From Ascidia mentula (Eukaryota > Chordata > Ascidiacea > Phlebobranchia > Ascidiidae), in NCBI GenBank assembly GCA_947561715.1, contig OX387203.1, positions 1,302,001-1,366,000 of the forward strand: a stretch of 64,000 nt of DNA. The letters run 5' to 3'. Shown piece after piece: positions 45,373 through 56,423 of this stretch. The translations under genes and the position numbers were made by a program. The notes under the pieces were generated by a model. It saw only the letters and a list, made by a program, of their open reading frames with translations. It did not search any database and was not told the origin of the DNA. Numbering within the stretch: position 1 is the first letter of the stretch; each line of letters begins with the position of its first letter.

Positions 45373-46267
45373 GTATGCTAGAGAGTAGTGTTCGTTGCTA
45401 TAGAATTTTATCAATGCATAAAATTATTCTCTTATTCTAACTCCTTCAAAAGCGTGTACATTTCAACACTAACAAAAGTAATTCAATGGATATTTCCACG
45501 AAGCTTTTGATGTCGTTTTAGCGTTTTTTGTGTGGTGAAGTAGCAATTAGCTATTATGGGAGTGTCTGATTTGTGGTTTCTGTTTAATTAATCATTATTT
45601 GTGCTCTGGTTTTGGAAAGTGTTTTAATGCTTAAACAAATAGATGTAACTCCAGTTTCTAAGGAATAAGAATAAAAAAAACGCCTGGGAGAAAATAAATT
45701 AAAAATTGATTTTAAGATTTTGCATCGCAAACATATATGCGTTAATTTGGGCTAAAAGGTATGGGTAATTGAATTGGTGACCTTTTGAACTTCGCGTGGA
45801 ATTGCATTTTACCCCAAACCTCTCATTTTACACTAGGAGAATTTGGATCTTGCACGTTGTGTTTAACACTTGTCCAGTAGCGAAAGTAGTTTGTAGAAAG
45901 ACGTTTTTTTTTTGTAATTCAGAGTGATTTTAAGGATTTGGAGACTTTCCCAGTTTCTACCAAAACAGAAGCCCATCGATGGAGACGTGGAAAGGTATTG
46001 AGTAGGGCGAATTTTTAAGACCTAATAATACAAAAAAATATGATTCCGATGACAAAAATGCCCTGACACACAATCCGAAGGTAGTTGCGATGTTAAATAT
46101 GAAAAACCACTCATACAGGCATATATTTCTAAGCAATAAGATGACGGTGATTTTATAGTCTCACCACAAAAGAGATCGTCTACAATGGTCACACCAAGTT
46201 GCACTTATGAAACCAAATGAATGATGAACTTAGGAACACAACTCACGGGTTTTCTCATAATTCTGAG

Positions 46268-46400
46268 TTTATAGAGACTGGCGGGTATCGCTATTAACAC
46301 TGTCATGTTTAAAAGAAGACGTTTCGGCAAAAACTTATGCCATCATCAGTTTTCTTTTAAACATGACAATGTTAATAACAATATAGGCCAGTCTCTTTAT
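46268..46400. mobile_element. Long inverted repeat with a hammerhead at its tip
   Basis: The arms, about 46268-46317 and 46352-46400, are inverted copies: GTCATGTTTAAAAGAA on the left is exactly complementary to TTCTTTTAAACATGAC on the right. The pairing continues outward through GTTAATA and GAGACTGGC blocks with mismatches, about 48 bp in all. A single diverged arm is found alone near 52115-52155 (ACAATGTTAATAACAGTATG). No coding capacity. This looks like a foldback or MITE-type family whose central part is a ribozyme. Confidence 0.7.
46302..46367 (-). ncRNA. Hammerhead motif with greatly extended stem I
   Basis: On the minus strand: CTGATGA (46349-46343), extra U, perfect four-pair stem II GGCA/TGCC around an eight-base loop, GAAA (46325-46322), C-G pair without loop, UC, then TTCTTTTAAACATGAC, which pairs with the arm before the core. 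Stem I has one C.A mismatch at its third pair and then runs on unbroken into the long inverted repeat. The predicted cleavage is at 46317/46318. Core bases are all consensus. Confidence 0.62.
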
Positions 46401-46457
46401 ACTCAAATGAATGATGTTCACATAATAAGGACATGTGTCAGATTCCTTGCGTTTAGA

Positions 46458-46600
46458 GCTGCATATAAGGGTGTACACACTATTTTGACCTGTAAGGTCT
46501 CATCAGTGCAGCTGTTGACTGTGGCACATGGTGCTAGCTTTTACACTAGCAGGCACACAGATTTCCACTTGTGGTAACTTTCCGTTAGGTACTCAACTGG
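46458..46600 (-). mobile_element. Left half of the 13.15-kb palindromic element, hammerhead core damaged
   Basis: On the minus strand GCTGCA, CTGATGA (46506-46500), perfect stem II GACCT/AGGTC and TGCAGC (46463-46458) are kept, but the GAAA box reads AAAA. That changes the invariant G12, so cleavage is not expected. The interior (GTTGACTGTGGCAC, CTAGCTTTTACACTAGCAGG, CACACAGATTTCCAC) matches the left half of the 60.1-kb element. No right half follows. Confidence 0.6.
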
Positions 46601-47655
46601 TTACTAAAGTGACGCCTGCTGGTTAAACCAAACTCTTTTCCTGTTGCAGAGGAGAAATTTTGAGTCCGTGAATCCAGTGGAAGACTCTTATATTTTATTG
46701 TCTCGAACTTTAATAAAATCATTTTACCGAAACCATTTTGCGAGAATTTAAAGGATCGATGCACGACCGATGTTACCGTGTGCATAATTTTGTTTGTAAT
46801 TGAAAGGCAAACATGATTCCGACAATTTTTGAATCATTTGCATTGTTAAATACAAATTTCGTCGGCGAACAATGGGCTATTTATTGACCACGTGGTAGCG
46901 CTATATTGTTATTCTTTTTTCTTGTCGATCGGAACCAATGGCAACAATTTTCGTTGTAGAAAAACAAGCGCCACTTGAGCAATAAGTTTTACCTCCGTTT
47001 CGTCATTATCCTGATGTTCCATGCTTTGTACAAATGTTGTTTCGTGTGAATAAGAATAAAATGCTTCGTTAACATTTGTATACTTTGTTGTTTTGTAATG
47101 AGGCATCTACTTTACTTCCCATCATTCAGAAATTAGTTTCAAAAAATGTGTATTTCTGTCATTTTTTTACGAACAGACACAACCTTTATTGGCATATTTA
47201 GCTGATAACATTAATGTACAATTTAGTTTACCGAAAAAGGGACATCATGTATTTGTTTAAAACAATTATTCCCCAGTATATGTGACAATGTTTATTATAA
47301 CGACACGCGCGGTTTCTCGTAACGGAAAAGACGCAGAATTTCCGAAAAGGAAATCGACGCATTTTCCGGAGCCGATCACGTGACTTTAGCGAATAGAGAA
47401 ACGCCCAAAATTCGCTTTTTATTTATTTCATCGCGATAGTCAGACAAGAAATTTGTAACTTTTGGAAAATTTTGTGAAACGTTTGATGTGCGAAAGACAT
47501 GTCGATCTCCCGGTATATCATGAAAAAATATCTCAATGCAACGGAATCTTTAAAGTGTATATATTCTGACCGTTCTTCTCCAGGCAACTGCAAGTGTAGC
47601 AAAACTTAAAGTAAGGTTTAATGCCAGTGGCTGAGTAGATCTTACCAGGTTGAAG

Positions 47656-48700
47656 ATGTTTGACGTAGTAATGACAGTGGTGTTCGGGCTTCTAAGTCTT
47701 GTCTTAATAATTGTGTCGGCAGCCACCCCTGCCTGGCTCGACAACGGAACGGGGATCTTCATAAACTGCGTTGGAACCGGGGGAGGAGTGATTGGGTGTA
47801 CAGGAGTTTTTGGTAAGTTTAACTTTAAAGATGCGTTTTATGTCATTGCCAATGAAAAGGAGACCAGGATGATTTTTTAGTTCTCTTGACAGCATGACCC
47901 GTCAAAACCACAATAATTCATTTTGTTTTACGGAATAAACTGAACTTCGCTTAAAATGTGTTTGTTTTAGAACTGAGACATCTACATGAAACTTATACTT
48001 GTCCAAAAAGTTTATCAAATGTATCAATAATTAAACTTGTTTGTGTTTTAAAAAACTGATTACTGTAGAACTTGTGTTCCTTTCTTTTTCAGGTAATGAA
48101 GTGATCAGTTTGGTGACAGCCATCCTTTGCATTGTGAGTGCGACATTTGCCCTCTCTGCAATCATCTTCTTTGCTGTTTTCCTCAACAAATATCTTAGAC
48201 AACAGGGCCTGACAGCAGCTACTTTGTATTTATTTTCAGGTAAATCTTTTTTCTTTGTACAAAAGTTTGTCTAAAAAGCTACGTTTTTGAACTCGTTGCT
48301 CTTTAAATCTACTACTTGAAAGAGCGTCGTTTAGTAAGATTCTGCCAGAGTGGATTTCATGTAAGCAATGTTATGCGACACAGGATATATAAACTTTGGT
48401 GAGGAAAACGAAACTTCCTGTGAAATCCAGGACAGCAACTACAGCTTGTTCAATGTGGGCAAATATCATCCACTTGTCGCCATGACAACCAAAACCTAAA
48501 TACTTTATTGTTTCTTTGTAGCTTTGTTCGCAATCACAGCTGGCATAGTGTACGTGGCTGGGAGCATCGATCAGACGGTGGCCAAGGGTGGAGCCCTCTA
48601 CTTTGGATACAGTTTCTACTTGTGTTGGGGGAGTGCCCTAGCCGGTCTGATCGCCTGTGGGTTCGGTTTTTATGCTGGAGCCAAGGGAAATGAGTTGTAG
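47656..48700 (+). CDS. Claudin/PMP22-like four-transmembrane protein
   Basis: Three exons, all in phase (47656-47812, 48093-48239, 48522-48700), give 160 residues. Four hydrophobic segments fit the PMP22/claudin fold: MFDVVMTVVFGLLSLVLIIV, ISLVTAILCIVSATFALSAI, a third around LFAITAGIVYVAG and a fourth around ALAGLIACGFGFYAG. The first extracellular loop has two Cys (NCVGTGGGVIGC) as in claudins, but the usual W-x(n)-GLW signature is reduced to a single W (TPAWLDNG). Such proteins shape cell junctions or membrane domains. Which subfamily (claudin, EMP or other) cannot be decided. Start is the first ATG of the frame. Confidence 0.75.
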
Positions 48701-50780
48701 GCGATCTTCCAAAACTTTATTTGCGACTCAATGAGAAAAAATGCACGTGGATTTCCTTTATAGGCTCTGCATGCTTCCTGTAAGGCTGCAATAGGTTATT
48801 TTGTTGCTAAACGGAAAACGTTTTTTTATTGAATTTGTTGTTATTTAATTTGCAAAATGTTATGGCGGTATTTATTTTGTTGTAAATGCAATTTCGTTGT
48901 CAGTAAAGATTAATTATGTACGGAAAATTTCTCATGACAAACGGCTACTAATGGTCTATATAAGAAAGATATACACTGTTAGACATCAGAATACACGTTT
49001 GCATATATTTAGTTGTACATGCTTCTACTTACAACGTAATAAAGCTGTTTATCGTGGTTCGTTAACAACGGCTGTCTGATAGCACGGAAAGCATAAAATG
49101 ACAAAAGCGTCAAACGTTTTTCCGCAAAGCTCTTTCCTGTGTTTATTATCATCGTGTGTGAAATAAGATATTGTTGCCGGCTGTGTGGTGTACATTGTGC
49201 TTATGGTGTTTTAACGATCGCTTCTTATCTATGCAATAAATTTAACTTTTTCTTCTTTCTTGTTATAATTATCATATACTTGAAATGCTAAACCAATTAC
49301 GTCGTTTAGGATTGGTGATAGCTAAGGTGATAGCAATCTAATTGGCGACAGCTATTTAATGATAAGTTTTAGTAGATTTAATTATTATTATTAAACCAGT
49401 CTTCGATGGTGCAGGACCAATGGTCTTGTTTTTGTGGCATGAAATGATAATAGTTTGACTGTTTTTCAAGAAAAGGAAAATTTAATTCAATTTCACTTTG
49501 CAAAAAACAATTGAACATACGTGAACAATAATTATACAAAATAATAGTAGCATGGACACCGATAAAGTTGCAATGAAAAGAAACTTCAAGTTCCCCTTTA
49601 AGGTAATACCAAGGAATTTTTCCTGTCGGTTTCCTTTTAAATCCGGTCACCGCCCGGCCGCAAAAAAGAAAGAACTGAGCGCCTCAAAGTTTTGGGTGCA
49701 AATCGTCGGCGTTTATTTCGCACCGAAATGTGAAAAGAAAAAAGCAAAATGCTACATTTTTTTCTGCTGCAGGGCGAATGGCAATGACTGGAAACGTTGA
49801 AGTGGAACCAAGCGCTAAGTGCATGCTGGCAATGTAAGGTGATGCGGCAAAATGCGGTGCAAGTCTGTACATAACTTTAAAATGTGAAAAAAGGTTGCAG
49901 GCTTTTTTCATCAAGTTTTGCAGTCAATAATGCAAATTGCGTTGAGAATGCAGCAGAAACAGTCGGCATTTACTCACGCCTTGTCATTATTAACTCGGCT
50001 TTAATATCATGTGACGAGGCCTTCGATGTTAATATGATAAATCGACCACAATGCGCAGAATGTGACGAAACGAGATAACGCACCTCTTGACTGTTTCGCA
50101 TAACACGACCGATGTAATAAGATAGGTAGAGACGCTGAGTCGATGACACGCGCAAAATTTGAGCTTCGTCCACTGCGCAATTAGGGAGTTCCCCACTTCG
50201 TGTAAAACAACTTCGCGGCGAGAGCAACGGAGATCGATGGGACAGCGCAAAGTGATGTTTCCGCTTGTCAAATATTGTGTGCTGGTGGCGTTTCTTGCTT
50301 GTACAACATTGAAGAAGGGAAGGCGTGCTGAAAATTCGTGCTCGCTCGTTTGGGTTAACGAAGCCTTAACAAAGCCTTAACGAAGCTATACTTGTTTATG
50401 CAGAGAAATGTAAATATGCCGTTAAATTGCAGGGATATGTTGAACAAAGCAGAGTGGACTCATTGCTGTCTTAATATCAAGTTTGTCCGATAGGCAAAGT
50501 AACTATTATTGTAATAATAAGGATGTAGAGGAATTCCACTGCGTTCACCATTCTAAAGCTTCCAAAAAGAAGGTGTGACATTTTAAACAAGGCTATACCG
50601 ACTCATTGTCATATCAGTGTCATAGTTTGGCAAACATTCCAGGTTGTCATTACAGCAGTAACGTCAGGGAATTCTGTTGCGATATGCTCCGGTGCAATTT
50701 TTAACTGGAATGCATACGAAGTCCGACATCGTGTAACAGTTTAAGAACACGCGTAAGTTTCATAACGTGTATTGCAGATT
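48701..50780. other. Spacer between tetraspan and first P450 gene
   Basis: No gene is supported apart from a small open frame at 50237-50380. A polyadenylation-like AATAAAG lies near 49038. GTTAACGAAGCCTTAAC is partly duplicated around 50354-50385. Nothing else was seen. Confidence 0.45.
50237..50380 (+). CDS. Possible small secreted or membrane peptide, 47 residues
   Basis: The frame opens MGQRKVMFPLVKYCVLVAFL, a short basic N-terminus followed by a hydrophobic core like a signal peptide, then KKGRRAENSC with a possible dibasic processing site. It lies about 0.4 kb upstream of the first P450. No homology recognised; chance is quite possible. Confidence 0.2.
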   Translation: MGQRKVMFPLVKYCVLVAFLACTTLKKGRRAENSCSLVWVNEALTKP

Positions 50781-53700
50781 ATGTTTCTCTCCATTGTAAG
50801 TTCGATATCGTCCTATCTCACCGGCTGGTGGTTATTAGGGACCATCACCTTGTTGCTCTTCATAAAATGGTACAAAAAACCCTCAAACTTCCCTCCCGGG
50901 CCGAGGGGAATTCCCATATTGGGTGTACTTCCATTTGCGGGGAAGTACCCGGAAAGGGCGATACGTTCTTGGGGTTTGAAGAAACACGGACCTGTGATGT
51001 CAGCTAGGATGGGATTTGAAGATGTCGTTTTCCTCAACAGCTATTACTCGATATATCAGGTATGTTAAAAAATGTCATCCAGACAACAGGTATCACCTTG
51101 TTTGCTAGGTGGTACCGACGGATTTATCTTATCTTGTCAGGTATCGAAAATAACTGACAAAGAATGATGGACGATCAGCGTCAGAGCGATCTTTTATTTA
51201 CAAATTGAGATGCCGACAAGGCGAAATTAATATTTCTGTGTATAATTTTAAATAAAAGCTTGCATTGACGCAGATCGTCAATCATTCTTTGTGAGTTATT
51301 TTGGATATATCAGGTATGTTAAAGTTTGACGTGGAAGCATTGGCGTAACCAAGGATGGATTTGCCGTATCCCCTTTCAAATATTTAAGCTGAAGATGAAT
51401 AAATTTAGTTTTTTTGTAAAATATTCAAATTGTGGTTAGATGTTTGTTGAAATGTTTAAATCTGTCAGACTCCTTTGGTCGTTTTCTTGTTCGTACGGCG
51501 ATGTTTAAAAACAATAATATTCACTTGCTTAGATTATTTGGCCCCCACTAGCATTTCAAGAATTGTGTCAGAAATAGTTCGGTAACTTATATAAATACGT
51601 TAAAACTAACGTCAACATAATAGAAGATGCCAGCAAGGGTTTTGCAAGCGTCAACATTAACGTAATACGTAAACGTCACCAAAAAGAGATGAAAGCTTGG
51701 CGTAATGAAAACTAAATATTTTTAAACTCTTTATTTCGTCACACGACAGACACACACAGGATTAATTGTTTTCCTTCAGGGATTCGTGAAGAACAGCGCA
51801 ACGCTTTCCGGTCGCCCAGACATCGGCATGTTGCAGGAAATTGCACAACACAAAGGAATTATTATGGTCGACCACAACAACTACCACAGGGTTATGAGAC
51901 AATTTACATCCACAACATTGAAGCAGTACGCGTAACATACACGTAGTGTATACTCATCATTAAGTTTGGTTGTACAAATAACGTAGACCAGTGTGGTGAG
52001 GAAATTTGAATGCCCAAAAACCTCTGCCTGTTTTTTAAAAATACTTTCTTTGTTAGTCGAAATTTCTGTTCCGTGTTTCCTGATATGTAAAAACCTTGCC
52101 GAAACTTCTTTCAACCATAACAATGTTAATAACAGTATGGGCCAGTCTTTTTTATTCTTAGACTTGTGAAATACCTTACGTTTATTGAGATCAGTTTATA
52201 AACCAGATTTAATTTCACTTCACCCAACTTCAGGTTTGGTTTCGGAAAAAGCGAATTAGAAGAAGTTTGTAACGATGAAGTCGACAAGCTCATCCTAAGG
52301 TTGCGAGATAAAGTTGGATTGCCCATCGATCTAACGGTAAATTCCTTCAGGTTTCAGAATAATGTATTATCAGCATCAGTTTTCAATAACGCCACAAAAA
52401 TATAAATGTTGGTCTCGTATATGTTTAAGGTATAAGTTTGACTTTGAAGTAAACGGAATGCTTGTAAAAGGTAAGATTCATATTCCTTGCGTTGTAGTTT
52501 TGACCCAAGTGGAGTAATCGTTATTGGCATTTTGTATTTTGTATAACCTTAAAGTAATAATGTTTCATGCAATGGCATGATTGGCAGGGTCTCCCTACTG
52601 CGCAGGTCCTCACTCAGCGATCACAGTTATCGTATATCTGGGCTGCGGAGCCTGTAAACCATAGCATATAGTTAAGTATAAGATCGTCGTCCGCTCCATT
52701 TCGAATGATACGTTGGGAAAGTTTGGCGACGACTTCGTGCAAACACACAAACACCATCGTGACATTCGCCATTTCGAAATAGACCCGATACATGCTTGGA
52801 ACAGTATAAAATCCCCCAATACACAGACAGGTCTCGTCAATCCAAAATACTGGGTTCGTCATACAATGCCGGTTTAGATAATCCGGATTAACGAAGTCTG
52901 ACAGTAAACGTGCAAACAGGGCCTATAATCACTACAAGTTGCACTGATGAGACCCTAATAGGTCGAAACAGTGGCCCTGTATGTATCTTACTATAAATAT
53001 ATATAACAAACCCGTTCTATTTTATTTCTGTGAGATGCAGACACTGTTCCCACTTAAAATCCACCTGTCTGCAGCTCGCATAATTGTTTTTTGTTGATTT
53101 CCAACAGACGGATCTTAGTCTCGTTACTGGTAACATGGTATTCAATTTGATGTGCGGCAGAAGGTGTGATGTTAACGATCCGACGTTTCGAAGATGTATT
53201 TGGCTCGTCCACAAATCGTAAGTAACAGGTCTAGACCAGGGAGGTGTTGAACCCGTTTAATGCTGTGGGATGGATCTCACTCACTAACCTAAACAACACG
53301 TCTTAGTGGGCCAGATTGTAGGCCAGCGGGGCACCAGTTTTACAACTTTGGCCTAGACTTTCGATGTACCCCAAAATAATTTAAAGAAAATTGTGAATTA
53401 TCTGAACTCTTATTTTCGTACGCATGTCTGATCGCACAAATTACAGCTGTGGATAAAAAAACGTTTTCAGATTCCATGCGGCATTTGTCTGTTTATCAAG
53501 CTTTGAATTTCTTCAATTTTTCGAAATCAAAATTCCGGCAATAAATTTCCACAAATTCGATTTTTTATAGCTTTGCAAACACGGAGGATTCTTTTTATTT
53601 TTCCATGCTGACCATGTTCTACTCTCTTCGATTCCTTCCGCCGTTTCGTGGCGCTAGAGAGCGTTGGTTGCTTTATCAAAGCGAACTGATGGGTAAATTG

Positions 53701-55488
53701 ACTTTAGTGTTTCAATGTGTTTATTTACCTTATTTTCATCGTCGGATAATACACTGCAAAGTAATGCTCCCATATTTGTTTAACATGTTTAGGATATTTA
53801 CAGTAAGTTGTCATGATTGCAGGACATTTAAAAGAAGAAATAGAGGAGCACAAAGATAATTTTGATCCCAACAACATTCGAGATTTCATCGATGCGTTTT
53901 TACTTGAGCAACAAAAAGAAATGAAAGCGAATGGGGAAATAGTTCAATTTCCGGTTTGTCATTTGTATCTGAAATAAGTTTTCAACATGAGTTAAAAATC
54001 TTGTATAAGCAATAGAGTCGATAGATTGTTAACGCCTTGACTTTAACTCCACATAACACACGTTAAAAATTTCCTAATATAACTCTTTTTGTCACTTTGA
54101 AGCAGTATTTTAATAGGCAATTTGCAGTATGTTAATTATTTTGTTCTTCTGGCACATTTTCACGCATACTTTTACCGTCATTTCGCCTCCTATCCAACTC
54201 GGCTTTATCAATATACAACATTTTCAGGACGATGAGTTAAAAGTTATCGCTCGGGATATTTTCGGAGGTGGGTTGGAGACAACCGTTACCATGGTGAGGT
54301 GGGCGATCACGTGTTTACTGCATTACCCACAGTTCCAAGACCTCATCGCCATAGAAATCTCAGATGCTATTGGTTTGTAAAGTTACCGTTATAACATATA
54401 CGTGTTCGTGTGACGCACCATTAACATGATGAATACATTGTTTTGCTGCAAAGTGGCTTAAACACGTAAAAATACTCTGTTGATGACCCGAGTACAAGCT
54501 GCAGCACAGCTGGCGCGTTATATTAATTTTCTCTCTTCAATTTTAGCATACTATGTAATATATCTCTAATTATAACAAGTGCTTTATCAGACATTGGTTG
54601 TTATGTCCTGTAGAAGTTATTGCGTGGTAAGTTCTTTTTACCAACAGATGCTGTTGTCGTCCAGGTACAACCGGAAGGGCGTCGCTGTCCCTCAAGAATC
54701 AGATGCCGATTACTTTTGCGTTCCTGCATGAAGTTTTCAGATTTCGACCAGTATCACCACTGGGAATTCCCCATAGGGCAACGGAGAATACGAAAATGTA
54801 CGGATACACAATTCCCAAAGGAACCACGGTAAGAAATTAATGAAAGTACTGAGAATGCCACTAATTTAAGTTCCCTATGGCTTAACAAGTTAGCACATGG
54901 TAAAACATAGCCTTATGGCGAGAAATTTAGGCAAGTAAATTGAGATAGATTGACATTACTCACGACGTGGCGCTAGAGACCCACAGCAGCAGCAAAGTAA
55001 AAAAACATGTTGTATTTTCTATTGAAAGCGACTCAATGAAGGCAGTTTTCCATCATCCCAACAGGCCGTGTTCAAAAAAGAAATAGTTCTAGGTGATCTG
55101 TCGGTACCACCTAGCAAGAACCGACTGATTCCTGTTCGCTAAATAATATTTTTTTTATTTTTATGTTTAGGTGATTTCCAATATATGGGCGGCTCACATG
55201 GATCCAACAATATGGGAAAAACCCTTTGAGTTCAATCCGTATCGTCACATTGACGAAGAAGGAAGATTTGTAAACTCAGAAAAAATGATCGCATTCTCAA
55301 TGGGGCCTCGTTTTTGCATTGGCGAGAAGTTGGGAAGGATGGAGGTGTTTGCAATTTTCGTCCGGATTTTACAGAACTTTGAGATAAGAAGTGCAGACGA
55401 AAAACCACCTCCAATTGACAACGGAACAAACATGATTGAATTTGCACCTTACTCTTTCGACGTCCTTTTAACTGAGAGGAACGCCTGA
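50781..55488 (+). CDS. Microsomal cytochrome P450 (CYP2-clan-like), tandem copy 1
   Basis: Nine exons, all in phase, 507 residues: 50781-51059, 51780-51931, 52234-52336, 53108-53217, 53571-53692, 53823-53953, 54228-54372, 54665-54828 and 55171-55488. An N-terminal membrane anchor (WWLLGTITLLLFI) and proline hinge FPPGPRGIPILG place it in the endoplasmic reticulum. The I-helix oxygen motif is GGGLETT, the K-helix ExxR is EVFR, and the heme-binding loop is FSMGPRFCIGEK with the axial Cys. Reaction from the family: NADPH-dependent monooxygenation with P450 reductase; substrate not predictable. An AG acceptor (TTGCAG) lies four bases before the ATG, suggesting a 5' UTR intron or spliced-leader addition. 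Intron 1 holds a MITE. Sister gene follows at 57.4 kb. Confidence 0.93.
51147..51302. mobile_element. MITE with 54-bp terminal inverted repeats, P450 copy 1 intron 1
   Basis: The left end (51147-51200) and right end (51249-51302) are inverted copies with few mismatches; shared blocks include AAAATAACT, ACAAAGAATGAT, GACGATC and CTTTTATTTA. The total length is about 156 bp with no open frame, so it needs a transposase from elsewhere. No convincing target-site duplication is visible directly at the borders. A 20-bp duplication of the exon 1 donor region flanks it more widely (see findings). Confidence 0.75.
52115..52155. repeat. Solo arm of the 46.3-kb foldback element
   Basis: ACAATGTTAATAACAGTATG followed by GGCCAGTCTTTTTTATT matches the right arm of the inverted repeat at 46352-46400 with a few changes. 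No second arm or hammerhead lies next to it. It is in P450 copy 1 intron 2. Confidence 0.5.
52555..52665 (+). repeat. Short SINE-like copy, non-tRNA head
   Basis: TTTCATGCAATGGCATGATT, GGCAGGGTCTCC, ACTGCGCAGG, GATCACAGTTATCGTAT and the tail CTGGGCTGCGGAGCCTG follow the same order as the copy at 40440-40565. It lies in P450 copy 1 intron 3 (52337-53107). Confidence 0.6.
52938..52987 (+). ncRNA. Hammerhead ribozyme motif, type I, weakened stem I
   Basis: GTTGCA, CTGATGA (52944-52950), perfect four-pair stem II GACC/GGTC, GAAA (52965-52968), stem III CAG/CTG, UA as cleavage site (52980-52981), then TGTATC. Stem I keeps U-A, G-C, U.G, A-U and loses the fifth pair. The upstream CTACAAG and the loop TGGCC are shared with the copy at 10.73 kb. 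A second 3' end, CTGTCTGCAGCTCGC, lies 80 bp downstream at 53065-53079. Confidence 0.55.
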
Positions 55489-56201
55489 ATGCTGATATTG
55501 AAGTATTATTCACTCTATTTCAATGTTTTTCGCATTCCCAGATTGATTTACTTGTTAATAGATTTACGCTATATCCCCGCAATGCATTTTGTTTACTGCG
55601 GGAATACTCATGACGTCACGCCAGTGCACCACCGCGTTTTTTTGGTCGCGTCGAAATTTCAACCAGTGTTTCCCATTTGAAAAGTTTATGCATCGTTATC
55701 TCCGCACATACTCAACCAATAACAGAAAACTTGGTATTGTTAAAATCAATATTACACATATTTTTAACTTATGCACAAAAAATGACTGCAGGGGCACTTT
55801 AAATTTTCGTGTTGTTTTTGTATACATATCCTTTACTGAACTCTGGGATGTAAAATTCGCTGTAAAAATGCCGTGGGTGACAAACCTGATGAACATTCTC
55901 AACCAAACCGCATTCCTTAGTTAAGAGCAGACTAATAGCAAACATTGATCGTCATTTTCGCAAACACGACTACGTCCATCCTCTGACCTATAGGCGATTG
56001 CTGATACAGCAAAACAAAGGCCAAGATAGCTGCAGTGCTGATGTGGTTAAACTCAAATTAAAAAGCTGTTTGGAACTTGCTGTCTGTAAAAATATATGAG
56101 GATTTATTTGGTCTCTTAGGCAGCTTCTTTACTGGTTTTAAAGGGTGTTGCCAGAGTTGTTTGTGTTTTTACGTTTTTACAAGTCTGCAGCAACTGACAG
56201 G

Positions 56202-56423
56202 ATGAATATTAGTGTGCAGTCCTTAGACTTTCATGTCAGTTTCTGTGTTGTTTTACTTGTTTTATTTCAAACCGCATTGTTTTTTAGTGATACTGACGAT
56301 GTCGATTTAAAAATTAAAAACATCAGATACCGAGTCTTTAGTATAAGACTGCCGGGAGATTCCTGTACATTTAAAGAGTTCTATCTCTCAAGCTGCCTCG
56401 AAAATATTTGTCAAGTTCAGTGA
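56202..56423 (+). CDS. Possible small secreted protein, 73 residues
   Basis: Opens MNISVQSLDFHVSFCVVLLV with a long hydrophobic segment (FCVVLLVLFQTALFF) that could be a signal peptide, then a polar region ending SSCLENICQVQ with three Cys. Single-exon frame, no recognised family. A run of 16 bases, AGTGATACTGACGATG, at its 5' side also occurs near 24400, so part of it may be repeat-derived. Confidence 0.22.
   Translation: MNISVQSLDFHVSFCVVLLVLFQTALFFSDTDDVDLKIKNIRYRVFSIRLPGDSCTFKEFYLSSCLENICQVQ

Larger units (their letters stand above)
45373..47655. other. Spacer between RGS and tetraspan genes, holding two hammerhead elements
   Basis: Beyond the two elements at 46268-46400 and 46458-46600, an open stretch at about 45921-45995 (ILRIWRLSQFLPKQKPIDGD, acceptor TTCAG, donor GTATTG) could be a further RGS exon if AAA/GTGAGT at 45368-45369 is used as a donor instead of the TGA stop. 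A TATA-like GTGTATATATTC lies near 47555, about 100 bp before the tetraspan ATG. Confidence 0.4.
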
